Below are positions 36,464 to 47,090 of a stretch of 64,000 nt of DNA, in pieces. The translations under genes were made by a program, and so were the position numbers. Each line of letters begins with the position of its first letter. The first letter of the stretch is position 1. Under the pieces are notes generated by a model, which was given only the letters and a program-made list of their open reading frames with translations, made no database searches and was not told the DNA's origin. This DNA comes from Hexactinellida sp. DTS-2022 (lineage: Eukaryota > Porifera > Hexactinellida), in assembly GCA_028753945.1 (NCBI GenBank), contig JAPNXP010000003.1, positions 682,001 through 746,000 of the forward strand, given 5' to 3'.

Positions 36464-38587
36464 CTACGAAATGCTACTAAGGATTAGATGCTTCAACATA
36501 TTTGTTAAGACATACTGTCCCCTATGACAATTGGTATTGCGGCTTCGACCTGATTTCTTGCAGGGACACCTCTGAGTCTTGCAATGCTTAAATCTGCAAG
36601 CTGAGCTGCTAGAAATCCCGAGAGAAGCACTCTGCATTGCCTCTGTCTGGGTAATCGCTACAGGAGGAACGGAATCCAACGAGATAATGTTAGCTGGACA
36701 TAATTCAAATTGGTTACGACTATAATTAACGGCCAGTGTTCCTTGAGTCGTGCCGATGGAGTATGTAGATTCATCTCTACTCGTAATACATCCAAGGATG
36801 TTACGAGGACCCAATGAGTGCATCTTATCAGGCCGGGAGATAGGGATTAATACTGAATCTCCCACTACAACATCCTTGAATCTCTTCGAGGCTGTATTAA
36901 GCATTCTGTCTTGTTGTTTCTCCTGACAGCGCTTGATACCAGCCCTCATCTTGTTGCACTTTTCTTTTCTTGATGAAAAGTCACATGCGGGACACACTAC
37001 ACTGCTTCCGTAGCCTTCTTCTCCCTCAGACCTTCCACATATGATGTGGATGAAGCCAAAACAGCGTGGACATGTGTGTGCACCAGAAGTTACTTCTCCA
37101 CAAACCACACAGTCTAGAGTGGAAATCGAACAACTAGCCTGAATAGGATCTGGTGAAGTTAACGGAGATCTTGTAGATGTGTAATAATTAGATTCAAGTA
37201 ATTCATCTGAAATCTGGTTTTCGGAGACAAAGGAACTTAATAGAGGTGGTGGAGCAGTGATATTTGAATGAAACGACACCAAATTGTCACTGACAATTGT
37301 CCCAACTTGGATAGCTGTCAAAATTTCATTCTCGTACTCGTCGATTTGAGTGGGAAATTTCGAAAGAGGAGGAGATAGAATAGACGAATACGATTGATAC
37401 TCGCTTACTTCTAACTCTGCGTTTAGAACCTCTGCAAGACCAGGTTGTACAATGTTCCTCTGGAAGACTTCGATATCATCTTCAGTATTAATGTCTGCCC
37501 AGAATTCATGGGGTATGCCAATATTCGTTAGTCCCATTGGCGGCTTCTTGTTATAGACAGCTTCATAAGGAGTCATCCGGATAGCAGTATGATAGCTGGT
37601 GTTATGATTCCACTGTACCCACCTTAGGTACTTCACCCAACAATGGTCGTTGTTGTTATCTCGGATCATTCCGAAAAGGCCGTCTTTGATATCGCGGTTA
37701 GCTCTTTCCACAGCACCCTGGGACTCTGGGTGTCTGGGTTTTCCGTGGACTATTTTTATTGTTGGCCATTTCGTTGCTAGAGTAGTGAAGAGGAGATTGT
37801 TAGAGAACTCCCTACCATTGTCTGAGTGGAGAATGTGTGGAGGTCCAGAGTCACAAAAGATATCGAGCAAACTCTCGCATACCTCTTCAGCCGACTTACG
37901 TTTAAGCGCAACCAGGTTGATTTTCTTGGTAAAATGATCCAAATAGACTAACAGATATTTGTAGGCTGTAACCCCATCAGCGGACAAGTTGACCTCGAGA
38001 ATTTGATCGCTCATATCGATCAAGTCCATCTGTGCCCTGCTCAGGAAATCGGTGGATGTGATGGGTTTCACAACTACACTCTTAAGAGACTTCTTGGCTT
38101 TCTTTAAGTGACATACATGGCAAGTTTTGACAAAAAGCCCACAAATCCTTTCTGTCACGCCATGATATTTCAGAGCAGCGTGCTTGTAGAGCTTGGTTCT
38201 ACATGTATGGTTACCTTCGAGCCTATGAAGCGAGTCCAATTTATCGTAAAGCTCTTCTATTGCCAACACTCTTCTGGATATTCCATCTTTCTTGCCCTTA
38301 AGATACACGATACTTGTTCCCTGATAAGACACCAACTCAAAACGGTCCTGAACCCTTTGCCATCTGGAAAGTTCATTCTTCTGGAGGACGGATGGTTTGG
38401 TACTTTGGAGTAAAGTTATTTTATTAGCTATATCAGCTCGCGTAAAAGTAGCACTTGATGGCTCCGTCGATATAGTTAAGAGTGACTTGTCGAATTCACT
38501 CCTGGACATGTTCTCTTCCAGTCGATTCAAACGGTATTCACAATTAAGAGATCTTACGAATACGCAGATTGAACTATTTATAAGCAA
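36464..38587 (-). CDS. Ginger integrase/transposase (KRBA2/SCND3-like), 707 aa
   Basis: DDE integrase that cuts and joins the element ends. Intact frame of 707 codons; M27 (MSRSEFDKSL) is an equally good start. Residues ~121-159 form an H-H-C-C zinc-binding domain (HRLEGNH..CHVC). Residues ~183-345 are the integrase core: first Asp in QMDLIDMSD (D188), HSDNGREF (D256) and HPESQGAVER (E294), giving a D-x37-E spacing. A PHD-like finger follows at ~493-536 (CVVCGEV..CPRCFGFIHIIC..CPAC), then a chromo-like segment (~570-630) and a C-terminal Cys-rich motif (~664-687, CKTQRCPCKK..NTNC). This architecture matches Ginger transposases and their domesticated KRBA2/SCND3 relatives. No stop or frameshift, unlike the other transposase genes here. 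Function inferred by family. Confidence 0.93.
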   Translation of the reverse strand: MLINSSICVFVRSLNCEYRLNRLEENMSRSEFDKSLLTISTEPSSATFTRADIANKITLLQSTKPSVLQKNELSRWQRVQDRFELVSYQGTSIVYLKGKKDGISRRVLAIEELYDKLDSLHRLEGNHTCRTKLYKHAALKYHGVTERICGLFVKTCHVCHLKKAKKSLKSVVVKPITSTDFLSRAQMDLIDMSDQILEVNLSADGVTAYKYLLVYLDHFTKKINLVALKRKSAEEVCESLLDIFCDSGPPHILHSDNGREFSNNLLFTTLATKWPTIKIVHGKPRHPESQGAVERANRDIKDGLFGMIRDNNNDHCWVKYLRWVQWNHNTSYHTAIRMTPYEAVYNKKPPMGLTNIGIPHEFWADINTEDDIEVFQRNIVQPGLAEVLNAELEVSEYQSYSSILSPPLSKFPTQIDEYENEILTAIQVGTIVSDNLVSFHSNITAPPPLLSSFVSENQISDELLESNYYTSTRSPLTSPDPIQASCSISTLDCVVCGEVTSGAHTCPRCFGFIHIICGRSEGEEGYGSSVVCPACDFSSRKEKCNKMRAGIKRCQEKQQDRMLNTASKRFKDVVVGDSVLIPISRPDKMHSLGPRNILGCITSRDESTYSIGTTQGTLAVNYSRNQFELCPANIISLDSVPPVAITQTEAMQSASLGISSSSACRFKHCKTQRCPCKKSGRSRNTNCHRGQYVLTNMLKHLILSSIS

Positions 38588-38967
38588 CTTTGCAATTTTG
38601 TTAACAGTTACAGTTTATGTGATCACAAACCAGCGGATAACATCAAACAGATGTCATACTTCAATCTATTAGGCAACAATGCAATAGCAGGAAATACTTT
38701 GAACATTCTTATGCAATCACTATTTGTTGATGCTATCATCATACAATATTCTAAAAGTGATAATCGTCATTATTTATAATCCAGTTTAGACTGCTATTTG
38801 CGTACCTAACACAGTCGCCGCTTAACTGGGTCTAACTACCCTCGGGCCAGTGACACTATTATGCGCAGTTGGTGGTTTATAATATTATTGGACACTACTA
38901 GAATAGAATATTATTAAATAGTACTGGCCAACTACAATTATAGAAAAATAAACGACACTCAATCAAT

Positions 38968-39231
38968 AAATTGATTCCCATTCCCTGATTCCCATAATAA
39001 TCCTGCCTAGCATGGTCAACAAATACCACGCTAGTTATTTAATATAAATGAACCACAAGTATAATAAATTCCCAATCTCGCGTTTGCACTGGTGTAAACG
39101 CGAGATTGACTAAACTTAATAAAATCTCGCGTTTACACCAGTGTGAACGCGTGTACACCAGACAAGTTGGTGTAAACGCGTGTACACTGGTGTACACGCG
39201 TGTACACCAGTCTCGCGTTTACACTGCAACA
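38968..39231. repeat. Ginger right TIR
   Basis: Inverted counterpart of 35,142-35,350. Carries an extra block of TGGTGTACACGCGTGTACAC palindromes near its outer end. Confidence 0.92.
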
Positions 39232-39351
39232 TTATCATAAAACTGCACCCCCCATAAAATCGAATTTATAGAAGATTATTCGATTTCGTTTTCAGTTTCG
39301 ATATAGCTATAATGTCTGTTATCATATACGTACATCTATACCAGGGGCAGG

Positions 39352-40090
39352 CAACCTTTTGAATGAAGTGTGCCAGTTTACCTATAATGTAAACATATTT
39401 ATGACCTTCCGTGCCAAATATAATCCTCATAGTTTTGTCACTGGAAAATTTGTCCCAAAAATTGTCCCCCGTACCAATTTGGTTCGGAGGGCCAATATTT
39501 GATGGAAAATGGTCCAGGTATTAAATATTTCGTCCCACGATGGGACCAGTATTTCTTTGAATTTTGGTAATAGGACCATTTTTCCAAGGAATAATGGGAA
39601 CTCGGAGCAAATTTACCCGAAAGAATAGTTCCGGAGACCTAAATTACATGCAAAAATGGTCTTAGGAACAATATTCCATGGAAAATGGTTCTAGCACAAT
39701 TTATGTAGAGAATAATTGGCCTGATACTTTCTTCCTCTCATGACTGACCTCCAACCCGACTAATCAGTTCTTTTCCAGTCGTATCTGCTTAAACCTCGTT
39801 GAAACAGTTCAGCACTTTATTCTCTACATATTACTAATTCCATCCCATGCTGGGGGAAAAAATTTCAGGTTGTGACAATTTGTCCATGATAATCTTTGTC
39901 CATCGGTCTTATGTATTTAATGACAAGTATTAACACTTTTTGGAGTTACAACTAATGTGTCAGGTTGGCAAAAAACAGAGAAAACTGAAAATAGTCGACA
40001 AGGAAGAGTTTGAGTAAATCACTTAGCGTGCCGTGGAGAAATACTTCGCGTGCCATAAGTGGCACGCGTGCCTAGGGTTGCCGACCCCTG
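39352..40090. mobile_element. hAT MITE, 739 bp
   Basis: Ends CAGGGGCAGGCAACC and GGTTGCCGACCCCTG. Exact TSD ATCTATAC at 39344-39351 and 40091-40098. The TSD coincides with the first bases of a family A element, so the hAT landed on that repeat's tip. Confidence 0.95.
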
Positions 40091-40091
40091 A

Positions 40092-40860
40092 TCTATACTA
40101 TTAAACACAAGGGTGGGTGTACACTCCCTACCAAAAGTGTTCGTGCTCCATAAGCATTCCCATAGAAGATAGTATTATAGTGTGTCAATAATATTGTTTA
40201 TTGTACACGAAATACATGGAATATTGCAATTTAGATTTCATATTCGTAATCTACGCATTCGAAATATACATTTAAAGAAGCTTTGAAGTCTATTAGCTAC
40301 TGATTAGGTTAAGATTATCATCCTATGCCACTATGTACCACTTATTCATATCTTGTACCATGGGGACAAATGGAAGAAGTGGTACATGGTGACACCGGAT
40401 GATAATTTTCAAACTAACAAATATGTATTTGAGTTGAAAGCTTCTACAATGGTCAATTCGGTGGCGTAGAATACGATTCTGAAACCAAAGTGGCGTCATA
40501 TCATAGAATTTGTATACATTAGGGATAAATATCAGAGTTATATAGTACTATTTCCATAGGAAATTTTTGGGTCCACGAATACTTTTTTTGTAGTGGAGGG
40601 TATGTGTGTACATATATACACACTTGATTGTAGTATGTTCAGAGTTGATTGAAGAAACTGGACGGTTTCCAATTGAGATTTTTGGCATATAGGAGTAACC
40701 TTTGGCACCCGACAACAAGTTGAGGTTTCCACTAAATTTTCTCACACCTCGACAAGTTATGACGTCATTGTCACATTTCGAGAATACTGAAAATTCACTG
40801 AATCGCACATAATTCCCGCGCTCTAAGAGATAAACATCTGAATATTTAATAGAACATGGA
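40092..40860 (+). repeat. Family A, copy 2
   Basis: TCTATACTATTAAACACAAG at 40,092. After ~480 bp of unrelated sequence the core resumes at ~40,600 (ATGTTCAGAGTTGATTGAAG..ATGACGTCATTGTCAC). Homologous to 5,422-5,675 and 63,768-64,000. Confidence 0.75.
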
Positions 40861-41330
40861 CATTAAGGATGCGGACACGTTGGTCACAGATCACCAATAT
40901 GCTTACTGATTATCGCACGATGTCGTAATCACTAAATTTCACATTGTTAAATTCTACTATTTTAGGCCTATTTACGCTTTATGATCAATATTAGGAGTAT
41001 ATAAACCACATTCGTGGAACTTAGAATGGTCACTACAGGTAAAATAGATTTCATATTCAACTGAAATTTTCAATATAGCTATACATTTAGGGTTCTAACA
41101 AAAAACATTCAATCTCAAATTATAATTATCTGACTAGTATAGTGCGGCCGTAATTTAAAGAAGTCTGAATTTGGCCATATAACAGACATTTCCCAATTTC
41201 ACTTAGCCCTAGTGAGTTCAAATGTGCTCAGAATTAAGCCAACTTACTATATTATCCTCCCGAGTATTATAAGTTACAACTAATAAAACGAAATAAACTC
41301 AATTATTTAAAATTTTTAAATAAACCAAGG
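40861..41330. other. AT-rich, no gene
   Basis: Begins with an isolated ATTAAGGATGCGGACACG, reminiscent of the family G end. Otherwise nothing recognised. Confidence 0.4.
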
Positions 41331-43372
41331 AGGGGCCTTAAACAGGCACAACCGGCCAGGGGGAGGGGGAAACTGCCTCCTCACTTGTTTGTTATTCAGG
41401 GTCCACATTGGTGACATTCATTATGCATAATTCTCTAATATAAACACACACTTCAACTGGCACAACCGGCCAGGAGGAGGGGAGACTGTCCACTTAGTAT
41501 ATTGTTTAAAGGTGTCCACTTTGTTTTATCTCAAATTATGTTTATTTCTCTAATATTGACCACTCTTCAACAGGCACAATCGGCCAGGAGGAGGGGGAAT
41601 CTGCCCCTGCGTATTTGTTTATCAGGGTCCACTTTGGTGACATTTATTTTGCATATTAATATAATATAAACCCACACTTCAACATGCACAACCGGCCACG
41701 GGGAGGGGGAGACTGTCCACTTAGAATATCGTTTGAAGGTGTCCACTTTGGTTTGACTCAAATTATGTATATTTCACTAATATTCACACCCTCTTCAACA
41801 GGCACTGTCGGCCAGGTGGAGGGAGAAACTGCATCCTACGTATTTGATGATCAGTGTCCACTTTGGTCACATTAATTATGCATATTTATCTAATATAAAC
41901 CCACACTTCAACAGGCACAACCGACCACGGGGAGGGAGAGACTGTCCACTTTGTATAGTGTTTGAATGGGTACACTTTGTTTTGAGTCAAATTATGTTTA
42001 TTTCACTAATATTGACACACACTTCAACAGGCACAACCGGCCAGGGGGAGGGGGAGACTGTCCAATTAGTATATTGTTTGAAGGGTCCACTTTGTTTCGA
42101 CTCAAATTTTGTATTTTTCACTAATATAGACCCACACTTGAACAGGCACAAGCGGCTACGGGGAGGGGGAGACTGTCCACTTAGTGTAGTACTTGAAGGG
42201 GTACACTTTGTTTTGACTCAAATTATGTATATTTCATATATATTGGCACACTCTTAAACAGGCACAACCGGCCAGGCTTAGGGGGAAACTGCCTCCTCAC
42301 GTGTTTGTCTTTCATGCTCCACATTGATGAAATTCATTATGCATAATTCACTAATATAAACACACACTTCAACTGGCACAACCGGCCTCGGGGAGGGGGA
42401 GACTGTCCACTTGGTATATTGTTTGAATGTCCACTTTGGTTTGACTCAAATTATGTTTATTTCACTAATATTGACACACTCTTCAACAGGCACTATCGGC
42501 CAGGTGGAGGGAGAAACTGCATCCTACGTATTTGTTTATCAGGGTCCACTTTGTTTTGACCAAATTTTGTATTTTTCACTAATATAGACCCACACTTGAA
42601 CGGGCACACCCAGCCAGGGGAGGGGGAGACTGTCCACTTAGTATATTGTTTAAAGGTGTCCACTTTGTTTTAAGTCAAATTATGTTTATTTCTCGAACAT
42701 TGACCACTCTTCAACAGTCACAACCGGCTACGGGCAGGGAGATACTGTCCACTTAGTATATTGTTTAAAGGTGTCCACTTTGTTTTAACTCAAATTATGT
42801 TTATTTCACTAATATTGACCACTCTTCAACAGGCACTATCGGCCAGGTGGAGGGTGAAACTGCATCCTACGTATTTGTTTATCAGGGTCCACTTTGTTTT
42901 GACCCAAATTTTGTATTTTTCACTAATATAGACCCACACTTGAACAGGCACACCCAGCCAGGGGGAGGGGGAGACTGTCCACTTAGTATATTGTTCAAAG
43001 GTGTCCACTTTGTTTTAAGTCAAATTATGTTTATTTCTCGAACATTGACCACTCTTCAACAGTCACAACCGGCTACGGGCAGGGAGATACTGTCCACTTA
43101 GTATATTGTTTAAAGGTGTCCACTTTGTTTTAACTCAAATTATGTTTATTTCACTAATATTGACCACTCTTCAACAGGCACTATCGGCCAGGTGGAGGGT
43201 GAAACTGCATCCTACGTATTTGTTTATCAGGGTCCACTTTGTTTTGACCCAAATTTTGTATTTTTCACTAATATAGACCCACACTTGAACAGGCACACCC
43301 AGCCAGGGGGAGGGGGAGACTGTCCACTTAGTATATTGTTCAAAGGTGTCCACTTTGTTTTAAAATTATTTA
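41330..43372 (+). repeat. Satellite array 1, ~18 units of ~115 bp
   Basis: The unit contains CAACAGGCACAACCGGCCAG, GGGGGAGACTGTCCACTTAG and CCACTTTGTTTTGACTCAAA and recurs every 113-118 bp. Units vary by several percent, but 42,664-43,008 and 43,009-43,353 are an almost identical 345-bp trimer duplication, giving the same short frames in each. Reading frames across the array are artefacts. Confidence 0.95.
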
Positions 43373-43374
43373 GT

Positions 43375-43828
43375 TATACTCAATGTTGTTTAATTTCTTC
43401 ATCTCTCCAAATTTTTTATCGCCGCTGCGCTCGCTCGTTTGTAAAATCCAGGTATTCTTAGATTAAGACAACAATTCATAATTTATTTCAAGGGAAATAA
43501 ATACATGAGGTTCACAAAATATTGGGGGAGAGAAATGAGGCTCTCGATCGAATGTATTGATTTCGGGGAGTCGAGGATCCCCCAGTATCGAGGCCTTTGA
43601 TTGTGCCCAGTGCAAGATTTTTCAGATCGGGATTGAATTAGGTCAAGAATAGCCGAAATGATGAACTTGTAAATTTTTAGATTCTAGCTAAAGTGAATCA
43701 AATCGCCCCCCTACCGCCCCCTTACAGTCTTGTCGCCCCCCAATTGCCCCCAACCGTTTTATCGCCCCCCTCGTCTCTCATATCGCCCCCTAGTGGGCGA
43801 TATTGCCCACGTTGTGAAACACTGTATT
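43375..43828. repeat. GC-rich transposon-end fragments
   Basis: From 43,700, TCGCCCCCCTACCGCCCCCT-type runs lead to GGGCGATATTGCCCACGTTG TGAAACACTG, which ends at the breakpoint of the hAT relic. It looks like the terminus of a hAT (CAGTGTTTCACAACG) inserted there, but the other end and TSD were not found. Confidence 0.5.
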
Positions 43829-44372
43829 AGAGTAACATCCTCAGCAATCTCAATTAATGCTTCATAAATTTTGCCAAGGTGGTATCGGTGAGGTTTCAAG
43901 GCATCAATTCGACTTTCCCATCTTGTCGCACTCAAAGATTTATGGTTAGGTTAGGACAATTACGCCTTAATACTTCCAAACGACGAGTTGAAGCAGAGAA
44001 ATGTACATAAATTCGTTGTACTGTTTCAAATTAAATCGTTCCTTCTAGACAACACCTTGCAGCATCATTCACGACTAAATTTAACGAATGTGCACAACAA
44101 GGAATAGAGAATGCCCTTGGATTCACGCTCAAAATTCGTTTTTGTACACCATTATTCTTTCCCTTCATGTTACTCCCATTATCATATCCTTGACCTCTCA
44201 AATTTTCAAACGGTATAGAAAATTCTTATCAAAGGATGAGCATTTTCAATTCTCATAAGCAAGTGATCGTTGTGTGTACTTCAATTGATCACTCAGTTTA
44301 CAAATATGCCGCCCCCTAAATTGTCCCGCCCTAGGCGACTGCCTAGTTCGCCTAGTGGAAGGACCGGCCCTG
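43829..44372 (-). pseudogene. hAT relic with DUF4371-type transposase
   Basis: Minus-strand translation contains RGQGYDNGSNMKGKNNGVQK, PRAFSIPCCAHSLNLVVNDA and TRWESRIDALKPHRYHL, the conserved core of DUF4371 (TTF-type) hAT transposases. A stop (in CLEGTI*) and a frameshift near 43,950 break it. The element's outer end is GGCCCTG at 44,372 (CAGGGCCGGTCCTTCCACTA on the minus strand). N- and C-terminal parts are missing. Confidence 0.85.
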
Positions 44373-44499
44373 GGTGGGCGGTCTTGAGCGCATAGCAAGG
44401 GAGAAATTTATTTGCGAATAGAAATATTATAGTGCAGTCAGAGAGATGGATGAGATTACCGTAAAGCGCGACTGGAGAGATAGAGGCGAATTGAACATG

Positions 44500-44715
44500 A
44501 GTAACAAGTGAATTTAGAAGTGTAGTGTCAGTCAGGTTGGCTTAGAAGCACGCGATAAAGTTCTTGTGCAATAGCACTTGGCCGCAACGCGAGACGGGAG
44601 TGATACAGCAGCTCCTAAAATAAGTAATATAAATGCCAAGTAGAGGTAGAGTAACAAATTTGAGATGAGTTAGAAATCTTGTAATACCAATGGCATTTCT
44701 ATGTGAAATATAATA
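44500..44715 (+). repeat. Family I, single unit
   Basis: AGTGTCAGTCAGGTTGGCTT AGAAGCACGCGATAAAG..CACTTGGCCGCAACGCGAGAC..ATACAGCAGC..CTTGTAATACCAATGGCATT; homologous to 54,645-54,830. Possibly a small retroposon. Confidence 0.7.
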
Positions 44716-44729
44716 GAGCCGAACTTTTC

Positions 44730-45810
44730 AAATATTATTATAGGTAAACGAGTAGGCTGAGCAAAAATTTAGCCACCATAAATTAGTATCAATACAAATT
44801 TGCGTGTTGAAGCCAGTATGAAACGGGCTTCCAACGCGACTAGTTCAGCATATGTAAATAGAGTTGACATGCGCGAGACACCGTGATGGTTGAATAATGC
44901 CGCCTGAAGCAACATTTGCAGAGAGCACGATTAGCGCATGGTGCCTTGTGCCAGTCCTAACCACAATTGCTGAGACATTAATTCATTTGACAAACAGCAA
45001 GCAATCATATATCAACGTAAAATAATACTTTGGGATTCACACTGTACACAATCGTATTCGTGTATATTTTTGAAAACAACAAAAATATTTTCGAAAATAT
45101 TATGTGTTTCTCTTACAAAAATAAATACTTTGAACTGGATAAAACAATGATTGGATATTTCGACTGTATTGACAAAGGAACTGATGTCGTCGACAGGGTT
45201 CCGGCTGCGGCCCCGACATAATTTGGCCCTCGGTGGATTCATAATTGGGATGTCAAACAGCAGTTTCCTTGATATCACGGGGTCCTCATAGATATTTCAA
45301 ATAAGAATTATATCGGAGAGACTAGACAGTGCGTGTTCTATGCTGTATGTAAGCAAATAATTTGCATATTGCAGCACGAAAAGGTAATTAGAAGCAGCAA
45401 TTGTTCAGTTCAAAATTACAAAAAAAAGAGAACAATTATTCTCGGATTTGCATACAAGATATAATATCATGAACGTAACGAAAAAGTGATTGTTCTAAGC
45501 TTGGAGATATCAGAACCATCAGACAAAAGAACTAATGACAGTTGGACCTGTTGCCCAGCACGATATCATCTAATGCATAGCACTACTTAGAAGAGCCTGG
45601 TTTGTTCAAAGAAATTGTAGAGCCTGACGTGCTAGCAATATCAAAACCTGTAACACATAGCTCTCTAAATAAATTCAATAGAAAGAGTAATTATAGCTTT
45701 AGCGCCCACATAGAATAATTTCGTCTGTTGAGCTAAGTGGTGTTCATCGAAAGTGTTCTGAAATTCGCTATTTGAAACATCTACCGTAGAACCTAGTAGG
45801 TAGGAACACG
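44730..45810. other. No gene recognised
   Basis: AT-rich with one 88-codon minus frame (45,278-45,012) lacking recognisable motifs. Confidence 0.35.
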
Positions 45811-45845
45811 CAGGGGCGCAACTGGGGGGGGGGGGTTTGAACAAA
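45811..45845. repeat. Orphan hAT-like end
   Basis: CAGGGGCGCAACTGGGGGG followed by a G-run. No partner end within reach. Confidence 0.5.
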
Positions 45846-46331
45846 TTAGAACTATTCTGCCTCTGTCAACGAAAGTTATGTAATTATATAAAAATCAACA
45901 AATATGTTATCGATGAACAATGGAATACGAAAAAATACAGATATCTGAGTTATATCTATCACAACTCCATATTAGCATAACCAAATATCCTAAAAAGATA
46001 TCATTATGTCTAACATTTTCTAAGGGATAATTCCACGGAGAAATCTTAACATTTCCCACATGCCCAAGCAAGTGGCAGGCAAGTGGAGCAATTCAACTTT
46101 ATGCCAAGTCATCAACATAAATTTTGAAAATTTTGATTTTTTGATTGTAATCGATTTGGAATGCAAAATCATGTCTAAATCCGAATTTTCACGAAATTTA
46201 AATAATTTTATCGACAAGTTTTCCAACTTTACAACGTGTAACAGTTAGGCAGTGTACGTTTAAGTTTAACAGAGATCCCTTGGGACCGGATTTGTCGGGT
46301 TAACAATAGCAAACATGAAAACAACTAACTC

Positions 46332-46598
46332 TTGGAAAATTATAGCAATATGTCCACCCAATGCGAATCCTCCTTAACGCCCTACCGCATGGCAGTTATT
46401 GCTCTGTTGGAAATTGCAACCATTGCCATCACGATCCCTGTAGGCACGGCAGGTTGCGAGAGGGTGTTCTCTCGGCTCGGCTGCCAGACCACGGACGAAC
46501 GGTTCTCGAACCTCGCAATACTTGCGGTGCACCGCAAGCGAGCGAAGGAGCTGGGGGCGAACAATTGCGGCCGTATGGTGCAAAGGTTAACATGTTGA
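46332..46598 (+). pseudogene. hAT C-terminal dimerisation domain fragment
   Basis: ALLEIATIAITIPVGTAGCE RVFSRLGCQTTDERFSNLAI is a recognisable hAT C-terminal dimerisation segment: the CERVFS glutamate is the third acidic catalytic residue of hAT transposases. GC-rich compared with its surroundings. It is only the last ~80 residues; the rest of the gene is absent. A candidate hAT-like end (GGCCCCCCCTGG) lies downstream at ~46,797. Confidence 0.8.
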
Positions 46599-46884
46599 TG
46601 AGGTCGCTCAGACACTTGGGGTGGACGAACTCAGGATCCCTGGTCACGAAGCCTGCAGTCATGGCCCGGTAAGTATTCGGTAGCCCGGCTTATTCGGTCG
46701 CCCAAGAATGTAAAATACAGGGTATTACAGGTTTTATACTACTAGAAATCGTCTATTTTCTGGCCCCACCCCCCTGTGCCACCTGGCCCCCCCTGGACAA
46801 AGCTCTAGTTGACCTCGGGTGTTGATTGATAGAATAAGAACATTGATAATGATCACAATGGCAAACAAGAATCCTTCAACATTC

Positions 46885-47090
46885 ATTGAATCTGAATTGA
46901 CTAAGTGCAGCCAATGGAATGCTGGCTCTACAGTCCAGTTATACTACCATATTTGGCACAAATATCCAAACTAATATTGAATATTACCTTATTTGGACAA
47001 AATTGTCAGAATGAAATTGGATTCCTACAGGCAATCATTGAATCAGAATTCACCAAGTGTAACCACATGAATGGTGGCTGTAATGTGTCC
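46885..47090 (+). repeat. ~150-bp tandem duplication upstream of piggyBac
   Basis: CATTGAATCTGAATTGACTA AGTGCAGCCA..TGGAATGCTGGCT (46,885) recurs diverged at 47,037. A TATATATAG string at ~47,100 could be the TATA element of the piggyBac gene. Confidence 0.65.

Larger units (their letters stand above)
35142..39231 (-). mobile_element. Complete Ginger-type DNA transposon, 4,090 bp
   Basis: TIRs start TGTTGCAGTGTAAACGCGAG on both sides, fitting the TGTNR rule for Ginger elements, and are ~209 bp (left) and ~264 bp (right). The right TIR has ~50 extra palindromic bases. Flanks TTAC (35138-35141) and TTAT (39232-39235) are a 4-bp TSD with one change. The homologous empty site at 7,965 reads TTAG. 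The single gene is on the minus strand. High TIR similarity and an unbroken ORF suggest recent insertion; present mobility is inferred. Confidence 0.93.

Noticed and set aside
41684-43461. Several 60-137 codon ORFs in the satellite
   Set aside because: They repeat with the 115/345-bp period and change frame between units. No start context or domain.
46374-46662. Minus-strand ORFs of 69-77 codons opposite the hAT fragment
   Set aside because: Antisense shadows of the GC-rich hAT C-terminal domain on the plus strand.
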